Origin: an uncultured Bacteroidota bacterium
GTDB taxonomy: Bacteria; Bacteroidota; Bacteroidia; Chitinophagales; LD1
Direction: 5' to 3'
DNA length: 64,000 nt
Assembly: GCA_937894725.1 (NCBI GenBank)
Contig: CALAYL010000005.1
Coordinates: 1-64,000, forward strand
Part shown: piece by piece, positions 44,236-52,929 of the stretch
How positions within the stretch are numbered: position 1 is the stretch's first letter
How the letters are laid out: the number at the start of each line of letters is the position of its first letter
Made by a program: the position numbers and the translations under genes
Notes under the pieces: generated by a model
What the model saw: only the letters and a program-made list of their open reading frames with translations
Database searches by the model: none
What the model was told of the DNA's origin: nothing

Positions 44236-45171
44236 ATGAAAAAATTGTTACTCTCTACTTTGACAGCATCCATGTCGTTGCTCTCAATAGCCCAGCCCAT
44301 AGTAGGCTCAAACTTGACCGTCTTTTCAGAAGATGGCAATAAGTTTTTTCTTATCCTAAATGGAGAAAGACAGAACAATGACCCACAAACCAATATTAGG
44401 GTAGAGGATTTAACACAAGCGTGGTATAATTGTAAAATTATTTTTGAAGACAAAGCACTAGGTGAGCTTTCAAAAAACAACCTTCCTGTTCGCGATGTAG
44501 ATAATGTACCACAAGAAGTAGTGTATAAAATCAAAAAAGACAAAAACAACGGCAAGTTTTCATTGCGTTATTTTTCGGCTGAAGCAGTAAGACCAGACTT
44601 TATACCACCTTCTAATGTGCAGGTATATCACTATGGCAATCCTGCACCTGTAGTCGTACAACAAACTACGACCACTACTAACGTAAATACGGGTGCAAAC
44701 GTAAATGTCAATATGGGTGGCTTTGGTATAAATGTGAATGTAAATGATCCGCTTTTTAATGAAACGGTGACCACTACTACGACTACTACTTCTTCAAATG
44801 CAAACACACAAGTAGTGACCTCTCGACCTCCAGGACAGCCAGCCCCTAGGCCAAATATGTATGGTGATTGCAGTTATGAATACCAGATGAATTCAGGTGA
44901 TTTTGCAGCCGCATTAGAAACGATAAGGGAAACCTCTTTTGACGAAACAAAACTCACTACAGCAAAGCAAATCGTAAGCGCAAACTGTATGACTAGTGAT
45001 CAGGTTCTAGCTGTATGTAAGTTATTTTCGTTTGAAGGATCAAAACTTGATTTTGCAAAATTTGCTTACGATCATACTACCGACCGCAGAAATTATTTTA
45101 AAGTAAATAATGTGTTTTCTTTCTCTTCAAGTAAAGAGGAATTGAGCAAGCATATTAGCAATTTTAAGTAA
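44236..45171 (+). CDS. Secreted DUF4476 protein with Thr/Asn-rich linker
   Basis: 311 residues. The signal peptide is about 1-19 (SLLSIAQ). A beta-rich N-terminal domain covers about 20-130. A low-complexity linker at about 142-195 is rich in Thr, Asn and Val (runs such as TTTTTTT and NVNVNMGG). The C-terminal DUF4476 domain at about 212-310 (YQMNSGDFAAALETIRETSF, VLAVCKLFSFEGSKLDFAKF) is a helical domain common in Bacteroidota with no known activity. It is monocistronic. Confidence 0.82.
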   Translation: MKKLLLSTLTASMSLLSIAQPIVGSNLTVFSEDGNKFFLILNGERQNNDPQTNIRVEDLTQAWYNCKIIFEDKALGELSKNNLPVRDVDNVPQEVVYKIKKDKNNGKFSLRYFSAEAVRPDFIPPSNVQVYHYGNPAPVVVQQTTTTTNVNTGANVNVNMGGFGINVNVNDPLFNETVTTTTTTTSSNANTQVVTSRPPGQPAPRPNMYGDCSYEYQMNSGDFAAALETIRETSFDETKLTTAKQIVSANCMTSDQVLAVCKLFSFEGSKLDFAKFAYDHTTDRRNYFKVNNVFSFSSSKEELSKHISNFK

Positions 45172-45310
45172 CTAAACGAGTACATGTTGGTTCCTCTTTA
45201 CAGCTAGTCATCTTATCAGAAAACAACGTTTAATCTGTTCGTTTCTTTTTTAGAACGAAACTTTTGTAACTTTCATTTGCTATTCTAGTAAATAATGTAA
45301 ATAAGGAAGA

Positions 45311-46147
45311 ATGAAAGCTATTTATCTCAAAAGATGCATTCTCGCTATAGCTATAATAGGCATAGTGATGAATAGTTGTAAAAAAGATAATCTTGGCAGT
45401 GATAATGCTGCACAAGACTATACTACTGCTGATGCGATTTTTACAGAAGCGCATAATATCGCTGACGAAGCGGAGCAATCGGGCACGGTGTCTCTAAAGG
45501 AGGATGAATTTATGGGTATTGCTTCTGGCAACTGTGCGGTCGTAACAAAAGATTCTACCACTACACTAGGGAATAGGCTGATTACAGTGGACTTTGGCAG
45601 TGGATGCCAAGGCTTTGATGGCAGAACAAGAAGAGGAAAAGTACTTATATCTTATACTGGCCGATACAAAGACTCAGGAACTGTGGTTACCATTCATTTT
45701 GATGGCTATAGTGTAAACGGTAATACAGTAGATAATAATAGTGTAAAAACGATAACCAATACTACAGCAGGTGGAGGAAATCCAAAACGAAATGTAAGTG
45801 TGAGTGGTCGAATTACACTCGCCAATGGCAAGGGTACTATCGTATGGACTGCCAATAGAGTACGTGAATTTTTAGTAGGGTCAAATACTCCCCTATGGAG
45901 CGATGACGTGTATGTTATCTCTGGAAATTCGAGTGGCACCACTGCAAGTGGCAAATCGTTTTCTGCTTATATTACCTCCCCACTTCGCAAAGACTTCGGC
46001 TGTGCTGCAAATAGAAGAGGGTTTACCGCTGGCAGCATAGATATAAACGTTGCAGGAAAATTACGAATAGTAGATTTTGGCAATGGAACATGCGACAATG
46101 AATTTACTATTACCTTAAATGGAAAAACATACACAGTTACCTTTTAA
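45311..46147 (+). CDS. Hypothetical lipoprotein
   Basis: 278 residues. A hydrophobic leader ends in MNSCKKDN, a Bacteroidota-type lipobox with the lipidated Cys near residue 23, followed by basic and acidic residues. The mature part is beta-rich and Gly/Thr/Ser-rich (VDFGSGCQGFDGRTRRGKV, VNGNTVDNNSVKTITN, FGNGTCDNEFTITLNGKTY). Two or more Cys pairs may form disulfides. I recognise no domain. Its location is probably the outer membrane. The 139 bases upstream contain no gene. Confidence 0.75.
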   Translation: MKAIYLKRCILAIAIIGIVMNSCKKDNLGSDNAAQDYTTADAIFTEAHNIADEAEQSGTVSLKEDEFMGIASGNCAVVTKDSTTTLGNRLITVDFGSGCQGFDGRTRRGKVLISYTGRYKDSGTVVTIHFDGYSVNGNTVDNNSVKTITNTTAGGGNPKRNVSVSGRITLANGKGTIVWTANRVREFLVGSNTPLWSDDVYVISGNSSGTTASGKSFSAYITSPLRKDFGCAANRRGFTAGSIDINVAGKLRIVDFGNGTCDNEFTITLNGKTYTVTF

Positions 46148-46160
46148 TATTTTTCGAATT

Positions 46161-46193
46161 TAGAAAGGCGACCACAAAATGATCGCCTTTCTA
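46161..46193. terminator. Hairpin between convergent genes, probable bidirectional terminator
   Basis: A perfect 11-bp stem (TAGAAAGGCGA at 46161-46171, TCGCCTTTCTA at 46183-46193) has an 11-base loop. It sits in the 65-base gap between the ends of the lipoprotein gene (+) and the T9SS beta-helix gene (-). The flanks are AT-rich but lack a long T run, so efficiency is uncertain. Confidence 0.65.
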
Positions 46194-46212
46194 TAAGATG
46201 TGTGTGCGTTGA

Positions 46213-47832
46213 TTATTTGCTTACTACTATTTTAGCAGTAGATGTACCTGAGTCGTTAGCTACTTTGGCTATATAGATTCCTGATTGTAAATTTTCGAAC
46301 GATAGCGCCAAAGCATGACTACCAGCCGAAAATGCCCGATTAGCGACCTCATTTACCAGTCTGCCTTGTAGATCAAAAATGTGTATATTTAGGTATGCTG
46401 ATTTTTCTAAGTTGAAGACTAATTTTGCATTACCACTGGTAGGATTTGGTACTACAACTATATCTTTGACTACGGCTATATTTTCTACCGCTAGAGGCGT
46501 TAAGTAAGGAGTTGATTGTGGATCAAAGTTTGCCCAATCTTTTGTCCAATCAGTAATACTTCCACCAAAGGCTCCTTTGTAAGCTACGCTTGTGAATCCA
46601 GTCAATTTTGCAGCACTAAAATCGGCTCCTGCCAATGCAGGAGAAGTAGCTTGCAGCGTAAAATCTGGAGCAGTTCTATTAAAAGGGTTTACGAGCAATA
46701 AAGTAGCATTTGCATTGCCTCCATATACGGTATTATGCGTAGCAGGGTTAGCTAAATATGCAGAATCAAATGACGACTCATACGCTTGCTCTTTGCTACC
46801 TTCTATAATATTATATTTAAATTCTAGTGAGTCTGTAAGTGCTTTGTTTTGTGTAACACTACCTTCAATTCTCACGCCTCTTTTGTATCCTAAAATGATA
46901 GAATTAAAAATAGAGAGTGAAGTGTTTCTTCTCAAACGTGCAGCCCATCCATATTTCGCATCTATTGTAGAAGTTGTAGTTTGTGCAGGGCCTACTACGG
47001 TAATGTTTGAAAACACCGCACTTGTATTCGGTGTATTATAGGTGGAGTTTGCATCATTGTCAGACTCAAATGCATTAGAAATATCCCCTTGGTCAGCTAT
47101 AGAATCTATACGCACAATCAAGCCAAACTGCACTTTTCCGCTGTATCCATTGTCTGTGTCAAAATCATCATCGCGCGAAGCAAATGAAATCAAATGCGAA
47201 GCATTAACAGTGCCACCAAACCACTCTATACCATCATCTTGACCATAGCTCACTTGTACATGGTCTAGTTTAGTGCCAGCACCTACACCGCCTAATGTCA
47301 ATGAATTTAACTCTGTATTCGTACCACAAATATATCCTGCATATTCTATACGCACATAACTCAATACGCCTGAGCTATCATTAGGGTCTGTACCACCATA
47401 GTTGTAATCTGGTGCTGTACCACACTCTAAAAGACCTTGAATCTGTACATCATTCGCATTTTTAAAGTTTACTGGTGCTTTCCCCAAAATAGCTATGCCC
47501 GACCAGTCGCCTCTTTGTCTTTGTCCTGCAGGTTGATTTGAAGTAAACACTATGGGCTGGGCAGCTGTACCCTGAGCATTGATTTTAGCTCCAGCTGCTA
47601 TCACTAGTTTTCCTCCTGTATTTTTATCTCCTTTGATCAAAGTACCTGGCTGGATAGTAAGTGTAGCATTGTTTTTTACGATAATTTCGCCATACAATAC
47701 ATAGATGTTATTGCTAGTCCATGTAATGTTAGAAGTAATCACAGCGTTGACTGGTACAGTAGCTGCCATCAATGATGTACCTACGAGTATCATCAATATG
47801 GTGAACATTTTGGTTAAGTTGTTTTGTTTCAT
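46213..47832 (-). CDS. Secreted parallel beta-helix-like protein with T9SS type A sorting domain
   Basis: 539 residues. The signal peptide is about 1-23 (LMAATVP). The body (about 30-430) has a right-handed beta-helix character with strings such as NNATLTIQPGTLIKG, RGDWSGIAILGKAPV and LDHVQVSYGQDDGIEWFGG. The C-terminal ~80 residues (VVPNPTSGNAKLVF ... LQSGIYIAKV) are a T9SS type A sorting domain. It is 93 bases downstream of a TonB receptor on the same strand, a pairing that suggests capture of a ligand at the surface and import. The PhoB-like operators upstream of the receptor suggest control by the adjacent two-component system. Confidence 0.87.
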   Translation of the reverse strand: MKQNNLTKMFTILMILVGTSLMAATVPVNAVITSNITWTSNNIYVLYGEIIVKNNATLTIQPGTLIKGDKNTGGKLVIAAGAKINAQGTAAQPIVFTSNQPAGQRQRGDWSGIAILGKAPVNFKNANDVQIQGLLECGTAPDYNYGGTDPNDSSGVLSYVRIEYAGYICGTNTELNSLTLGGVGAGTKLDHVQVSYGQDDGIEWFGGTVNASHLISFASRDDDFDTDNGYSGKVQFGLIVRIDSIADQGDISNAFESDNDANSTYNTPNTSAVFSNITVVGPAQTTTSTIDAKYGWAARLRRNTSLSIFNSIILGYKRGVRIEGSVTQNKALTDSLEFKYNIIEGSKEQAYESSFDSAYLANPATHNTVYGGNANATLLLVNPFNRTAPDFTLQATSPALAGADFSAAKLTGFTSVAYKGAFGGSITDWTKDWANFDPQSTPYLTPLAVENIAVVKDIVVVPNPTSGNAKLVFNLEKSAYLNIHIFDLQGRLVNEVANRAFSAGSHALALSFENLQSGIYIAKVANDSGTSTAKIVVSK

Positions 47833-47925
47833 GTGTTATTAATTTTTGTTGCTACAAACATGCCATTCTACTATAAACTAGACGTTGCTTGAGAGTTAAG
47901 AAATTGTTTTGAAAAAAAACGCCAT

Positions 47926-50874
47926 CTAAAAATTAAACGACAACTGTATGCTATACGTTCTGTAATTCGATTGGCTCAACACCACTTTATCTTTTCCTTT
48001 TTGATAGTGTCTTTCTTTACCTATCACTTCATTTTGATAAAAAATAGTTTTAGCAGCTATCAAGTCGCTGATGGTAAACCGAACTAATCCTTTTCCTTTC
48101 CAAAATTTTTGGCTCAATTGAAAGTCCAATAATGGTCTGAAATGCTCATACCAAGCGGGATTTCCCACTTCGCCAGCGGCATATAGTCTATCGCCAGTTT
48201 GATTATACAACAATGAAAAGCCAGTACCTATTTTAGGATGTACATAGTTTAAACCTACATTGATAATGTAAGGACTTTGCCCTTGCATGGGCCTTCTTAG
48301 TTCGTCACTATTATTGTCTTTCACATTGCGTAAATCTACTTGGCTATGTACATAACTCACATTGGCTACGAAAACCAAGTCTTCGACTTTGGGTGAAATA
48401 AAACCAAAATTTTTGCGCAACTCTACCTCTGCTCCTACTAAATACGCCTTTGTAGAATTGCTATACACAAACTGTGGTACACCACCAGCTGCCACAGAGG
48501 TCAACTCTATAGTGTTTGTAAATTTTTTGTAGAAAGCACTCACGTTAAAGCTTTGCCCTTTGCCCATAAACCATTCATAGCGTAGGTCGGCATTGTGAAT
48601 AAAAGTTTGGAGCAAAGTGGTATTGCCTGCCAACTGCACATCTCGCAAAAAGTCATAGTACGAAAAAGGCGACACCTCTCTAAATTCTGGTCGGCTCATG
48701 CTTTGGCCGTAAGATGCCCGTAGATTCATACTTTCATTCAATTTATAAATCAAATTGATAGAAGGCAAAAGAGGAAATACATTCTTCACTTTTCCTAAAG
48801 AATCGGATGAATAAGCACCACTGAAATAAGATTTAGTATAAGTGCTGTCTTCTACTTTGGTTTTGATGATAGGCGGACCTGGGTCGTTTGGTATCACATC
48901 GAATCCTATTTTGGTAGGGGCCGTCAAATTTTGTTTGAAAGACTCAAAACGAAGACCTGCTACGAGTTTGAAACGCTCTGTTACGTGGCATTCTAGCATA
49001 GCGTAGGCACTCTGTGTAGTAGATTTGGCTTTATACACATCTGTAGGGAATGCCACTTGATTTAAAATTAATTTGCCATTATCAAAGTTGGCTTGATTGA
49101 TGATGTTATCTACGTTTTGATCTTGGATGAGTACATCGCTATTGTAGTTGGCACTGGTATAGTCAAAAAATAAATTGCGTGCTTCGAAGCTTCTATTTCT
49201 CGATACAAAGGAGTAACCGAAACTCAGATTACTTTTTGATTTGTGAATCATAAAAGGAATAGTAACATCGGCCGCTGCGTTATATACTTTTTCTGTGAGG
49301 CGGCTATTAAACATAGCACTCAGCTTAGGGTCTGCACCACCGTTTTGAATTTGATAGATAAAATTTGTATCAGTAGAAAGTTGATCAGGGCTATTCAAAG
49401 TAGGTTTTGAATTTTGACGCTCGTAGCTGTAGCGCATGGTTTTCGGTTGGTCGCGATTTACGAGTACTACACCTCCATTCCAACGAAATTTTATTTTTTT
49501 GTTTGTCAAAAGATGTTCGCCCGAAAGGTTTGTATTAAACACTCTCGAGCTGATAAATTCCAAACTCGTTCTGCGCTGTTCGGTAGCACTAAAGATACTG
49601 AGACCATCGCGCTGATATACGGTATTATCGCTATTGATAGTGTAGATATTTTTCCAGCTTAGCTTATGATTATTTTTTATTACCATACCTAATGAAGCTA
49701 GTAGGGCAGTAGCGATCGAAGTATTGAATCGCTGATCATTATAATCATAGTAGTATTCGCCTGTAGCTTCATAGCGAGTGCGAGTACCTTCCGCAAACTG
49801 CGGTGTGTTTGAATAAGAAAAAGCAAAGATGCCCCCAAATTGAATGTCCTTGATTCGTTTCGCAAAACCTCCACTAAACTGCAAGCTCTGTGATGGATAT
49901 GCTTTCCGTTGGTTGTTTACTTTCCAGCTACTATTATTTATTTGTTTGCCTAATGAAACTAAAGAGTCCCTGTTCCCTGCTATTTTCAAATCATTTAATT
50001 CTATGATGCCAGGAAAGTTTTTTGGGAGCGTTCTTTTTCCATTGTCAAATCCTAAAAAATCAGTTGAGCTTCCTTCGTACGTACTGAAAGGTTTAAATGT
50101 AGTGCCTTCATTGAATCCTATACCATAACTCACATTGAAGAAATTTTTCTCGGGTATGTCTTTTGTGTTTAGCTGTATCAAACCACCGGCCCATTCACTT
50201 GGCAAATTGGCTTGCCCTGTTTTCATGATGATGATATTATCCAAAATATTAGAAGGGAAAACATCAAAGGCAAAAGCCTTGCGGTCAGGCTCTGTACTTG
50301 GCAGTATCACATTGTTTAGCATAGCCATATTGTATCTATCAGACAATCCACGAATGATTGCGAATTTACCATCTTGTATAGTAGCTCCACTCACCCGCTT
50401 TATCACATCGCCCGAACTCTTGTCTGGTGAGCGTTTCATCTCTTCGCCAGAAATACCACTTTGGATAAGTGTGCTATTTCGCTGCATGATTACAATGGCA
50501 CTTTCGTTATCTCTCTTTACTAAATTGGCTTTCACTACGACTTCGCTAAGGTTCACCATATCATCTATCAATGAAGTGTTGAGCGTTGTCGTTTTGCCAG
50601 GTTCTATAACTACTTCTCTCTCAATTTTAGTTTGATAGCCTATATATTTTACCACTACATTATATTTGCCAGGTTCTATTCCTGCTATCACAAATTTGCC
50701 ATCTATATCTGTGGAGGAGCCTATGGTAGTATTCTCAATAAAAACTGAAACTCCTATGAGTGTTTCGCCTGTTTTCGCATCTACTACTAGTCCAGAAAGT
50801 GTGCCTTTGTTAGGTTCTGCTGCATTCACTCCCGTAGTTAAAAACAGCATTAAAATTATAAAGGATTTTTTCAT
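47926..50874 (-). CDS. TonB-dependent receptor paired with a T9SS cargo protein
   Basis: 982 residues. The signal peptide is about 1-18. A carboxypeptidase-regulatory domain (about 22-110: GTLSGLVVDAKTGETLIGVS) precedes the plug (about 130-235: IRGLSDRYNMAMLNNVILPS, IIMKTGQANLPSEWAGGLIQ). The barrel ends with YSIQLSFNF. No SusD partner is present. The gene starts 177 bases from the divergent response regulator. An exact -7 box at 50893-50900 and 11-bp-spaced GTTAAG repeats at 50933-50949 lie in this gap. Uptake of a phosphate-containing ligand is possible by context but not shown. Confidence 0.92.
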   Translation of the reverse strand: MKKSFIILMLFLTTGVNAAEPNKGTLSGLVVDAKTGETLIGVSVFIENTTIGSSTDIDGKFVIAGIEPGKYNVVVKYIGYQTKIEREVVIEPGKTTTLNTSLIDDMVNLSEVVVKANLVKRDNESAIVIMQRNSTLIQSGISGEEMKRSPDKSSGDVIKRVSGATIQDGKFAIIRGLSDRYNMAMLNNVILPSTEPDRKAFAFDVFPSNILDNIIIMKTGQANLPSEWAGGLIQLNTKDIPEKNFFNVSYGIGFNEGTTFKPFSTYEGSSTDFLGFDNGKRTLPKNFPGIIELNDLKIAGNRDSLVSLGKQINNSSWKVNNQRKAYPSQSLQFSGGFAKRIKDIQFGGIFAFSYSNTPQFAEGTRTRYEATGEYYYDYNDQRFNTSIATALLASLGMVIKNNHKLSWKNIYTINSDNTVYQRDGLSIFSATEQRRTSLEFISSRVFNTNLSGEHLLTNKKIKFRWNGGVVLVNRDQPKTMRYSYERQNSKPTLNSPDQLSTDTNFIYQIQNGGADPKLSAMFNSRLTEKVYNAAADVTIPFMIHKSKSNLSFGYSFVSRNRSFEARNLFFDYTSANYNSDVLIQDQNVDNIINQANFDNGKLILNQVAFPTDVYKAKSTTQSAYAMLECHVTERFKLVAGLRFESFKQNLTAPTKIGFDVIPNDPGPPIIKTKVEDSTYTKSYFSGAYSSDSLGKVKNVFPLLPSINLIYKLNESMNLRASYGQSMSRPEFREVSPFSYYDFLRDVQLAGNTTLLQTFIHNADLRYEWFMGKGQSFNVSAFYKKFTNTIELTSVAAGGVPQFVYSNSTKAYLVGAEVELRKNFGFISPKVEDLVFVANVSYVHSQVDLRNVKDNNSDELRRPMQGQSPYIINVGLNYVHPKIGTGFSLLYNQTGDRLYAAGEVGNPAWYEHFRPLLDFQLSQKFWKGKGLVRFTISDLIAAKTIFYQNEVIGKERHYQKGKDKVVLSQSNYRTYSIQLSFNF

Positions 50875-50892
50875 TTATGATTCATTTAATGC

Positions 50893-50900
50893 AAACTTAC
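50893..50900 (-). promoter_or_regulatory. -7 promoter box of the TonB receptor
   Basis: The minus strand reads TAAGTTTG, an exact TAnnTTTG match, with the transcript start expected about 13 bases before the receptor ATG. No -33 TTTG is present, which is common at activator-dependent promoters. Confidence 0.6.
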
Positions 50901-50932
50901 TTTCCAAATTCAACCTAAATGTTTGGTAAAGG

Positions 50933-50949
50933 TTAAGACTATGTTAAGT
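50933..50949. promoter_or_regulatory. Direct-repeat operator, PhoB/OmpR class
   Basis: GTTAAG at 50933-50938 and again at 50944-50949 gives direct repeats spaced exactly 11 bp, one helical turn, the layout bound by tandem PhoB/OmpR dimers. Read on the minus strand it is CTTAAC-N5-CTTAAC, close to the TTAACA-type PhoP box of Firmicutes. It lies about 46-62 bases upstream of the expected receptor transcript start, a normal place for an activator. Confidence 0.55.
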
Positions 50950-51014
50950 GGAGTTCATCTTGTTAGAATTTGATAAGTCCATACCTATTTGATAATTATT
51001 GATTAATTTTAGCT

Positions 51015-51030
51015 TAACATTCGAATGTTA
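51015..51030. promoter_or_regulatory. Perfect 16-bp palindrome at the response-regulator promoter
   Basis: TAACATTCGAATGTTA is a perfect palindrome and overlaps the first two bases of the -7 box (51029-51036) of the response regulator. Each arm contains the TTAAC/GTTA motif of the direct repeats at 50933-50949. Autoregulation is likely. Confidence 0.55.
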
Positions 51031-51036
51031 TGTTTG
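51029..51036 (+). promoter_or_regulatory. -7 promoter box of the response regulator
   Basis: TATGTTTG matches TAnnTTTG exactly and ends 15 bases before the ATG at 51052. It overlaps the palindrome at 51015-51030. Confidence 0.55.
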
Positions 51037-51051
51037 TATGAAATAAAAACT

Positions 51052-51732
51052 ATGGAGTTCAACGATTTTAAAATACTGCTGGTAGATGATGAGCAAGATG
51101 TGCTTGACTTCATGAAATACAATCTCGAAAAAGAAGGGTTTTGGGTTTATACAGCATCGAATGGATATGAAGGTATTGAAGTAGCCAAAAAAGTGAAACC
51201 GCACCTTATCGTGATAGACCTCATGATGCCTAAAATGGATGGCATATCTACCTGTAAAGAACTTAGATCGTTAGATGAGTTTAAGCATACACTCATCACG
51301 TTTTTGACAGCTAGAGATGAAGACTATTCGCAGATAGCAGGCTTTGAAGTAGGTGCAGACGACTACATTACAAAACCCATAAAACCGCGAGTACTAGTAA
51401 GCAGAATCAAGGGGCTAATGCGCAGATTAGAGACTAATCAAACTCCCGTGGTTATCAAAATAGGCGATATTCAAATTGATAACGAACGATATATCGTCAC
51501 CGTAAAAGAAGAAGGAATGACCCTACCGAAAAAGGAGTTTGAGTTACTTTCTCTCTTGGTGTCAAAACCAGGTAGGGTGTTTAAGAGAGAAGAGATTTTG
51601 AGCAAAGTGTGGGGTAGCGATACTATAGTAGGAGATAGAACTATCGATGTACATATACGAAAGTTGAGAGAAAAAATAGGCGATAATTATTTTAAAACAA
51701 TCAAAGGTATCGGCTATAAATTTGATGCTTAG
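51052..51732 (+). CDS. PhoB/OmpR-family response regulator
   Basis: The start at 51052 (MEFNDFKILLVDDEQD) is chosen because the receiver domain begins there and a -7 box lies just upstream; the frame is open for 27 more bases. The receiver (about 5-120) has the acidic pair D12-D13, phospho-acceptor D56 in VIDLMMPKMDG, the switch Thr in FLTARDED and Lys in DDYITKPIKP. The winged-helix DNA-binding domain (about 130-226) ends VHIRKLREKIGDNYF and GIGYKF. It is paired with the histidine kinase 64 bases downstream. The overall layout resembles PhoB; the signal is unproven. Confidence 0.9.
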   Translation: MEFNDFKILLVDDEQDVLDFMKYNLEKEGFWVYTASNGYEGIEVAKKVKPHLIVIDLMMPKMDGISTCKELRSLDEFKHTLITFLTARDEDYSQIAGFEVGADDYITKPIKPRVLVSRIKGLMRRLETNQTPVVIKIGDIQIDNERYIVTVKEEGMTLPKKEFELLSLLVSKPGRVFKREEILSKVWGSDTIVGDRTIDVHIRKLREKIGDNYFKTIKGIGYKFDA

Positions 51733-51796
51733 AAATGAGCGCATGCTCGTATAGCAATGACGCCAAGTTATTATGTTTAGATTATAAAAAAGCTTG

Positions 51797-52846
51797 ATGA
51801 AAAACGCCACGCTACACAATATCTCATTTTTGGTTGCATTGGGAGTAGCCATACCGCTAATGCTGATAATCTTCGGATTACAAGGCATCCACTATTTTAC
51901 ACATGATATTAGAGAAGCCTTTATACTACCCGTTTTTTCATTTGTATTAGCCTATGTATTTACCTACTATTTTGTAGGTGAGTTTATTTACCAAAAAATA
52001 AATGTGATCTATACCGTCATAGGCAAACTCAACCCTGACAATAGCATTAAACCGAAAAAAAGCCATGAAAATATAATAGAAGAGGTGCAACGGAAAGTGA
52101 TAGCATTTTCGGTAGAAAAATCGGCAGAAATAGCAGAGCTCAAAAAACTAGAACAATATAGGCGTGAGTTTTTGGGCAACGTATCGCATGAGCTAAAAAC
52201 ACCAATTTTTAATATACAAGGTTATATAGAAACACTACTTGATGGTGGTATTGATGATAGTGCTATAAATAGAATTTATCTCGAAAAAGCTTCTCGCAAT
52301 CTCGATAGATTGAGCTGTATAGTTGAAGATTTATTGCAGATTTCGCAATATGAATCGGGCGAATTGAAGATAGACGAAGAAAAGTTTGATATACATAAAC
52401 TCACCAAAGATGTGTTTGATTCACTAGCATTTCAAGCAGAACAAAAGGCCATAAAACTCAATTTTAAAGAAGAATCTAATCAACCCTGTTTTGTGGTAGC
52501 AGACAAAGCAAGAATAGCTCAAGTACTCAACAACTTGGTATCGAATGCAATAAAGTATGGCAGCCCAAACGGCAACGTATTCATTGGGTTTAATAAAACA
52601 CCAGATAAGATTTTGACCGAAGTAACTGATGATGGAATGGGGATTTCAAAAGAGCATTTACCTAGGCTATTTGAGCGATTTTATAGAGCGGATAAAAATA
52701 GGTCGAGAGATAGCGGTGGTACTGGACTTGGACTTTCGATAGTCAAACACATCATCGAAGCACATGGCGAAACGCTGCATGTGAGAAGCACAATAGGATT
52801 GGGCTCTACATTTGGCTTTACGCTTAGGCGCGCAACAGCATCATAA
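51797..52846 (+). CDS. PhoR-like sensor histidine kinase
   Basis: About 349 residues. Two transmembrane helices (about 10-31 and 41-60) enclose a loop of only ~10 residues, so there is no real external sensor domain, as in PhoR-type kinases. No PAS or complete HAMP domain is evident between membrane and HisKA. The HisKA motif NVSHELKTP carries H131. The ATP-binding domain has NNLVSNAIKYG (N box), DDGMGI (G1) and SGGTGLGLSIVK (G2). The ATG at 51797 follows an in-frame TTG at 51794 and is preferred. It sits 64 bases after the regulator gene. Confidence 0.9.
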   Translation: MKNATLHNISFLVALGVAIPLMLIIFGLQGIHYFTHDIREAFILPVFSFVLAYVFTYYFVGEFIYQKINVIYTVIGKLNPDNSIKPKKSHENIIEEVQRKVIAFSVEKSAEIAELKKLEQYRREFLGNVSHELKTPIFNIQGYIETLLDGGIDDSAINRIYLEKASRNLDRLSCIVEDLLQISQYESGELKIDEEKFDIHKLTKDVFDSLAFQAEQKAIKLNFKEESNQPCFVVADKARIAQVLNNLVSNAIKYGSPNGNVFIGFNKTPDKILTEVTDDGMGISKEHLPRLFERFYRADKNRSRDSGGTGLGLSIVKHIIEAHGETLHVRSTIGLGSTFGFTLRRATAS

Positions 52847-52887
52847 ATTCTTGATTATTATATCGCAAATCAAAATTCGGTATGAAT

Positions 52888-52920
52888 TTTGGTGCCTTCT
52901 ATTAAAATAGGTTATTTTTG
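52888..52920 (+). promoter_or_regulatory. Complete Bacteroidota promoter of the 52930-58166 operon
   Basis: TTTG at 52888-52891, a 21-base spacer and TATTTTTG at 52913-52920 match the TTTG-N19-21-TAnnTTTG consensus at both elements, the best promoter in the window. The ATG follows 9 bases after the -7 box, giving a nearly leaderless message. Confidence 0.75.
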
Positions 52921-52929
52921 CGCCCTTAA

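Noticed and set aside
45230..45478. Minus-strand 82-residue frame before and over the lipoprotein gene
   Set aside because: It is mostly antisense to the lipoprotein signal sequence, which explains its hydrophobicity.
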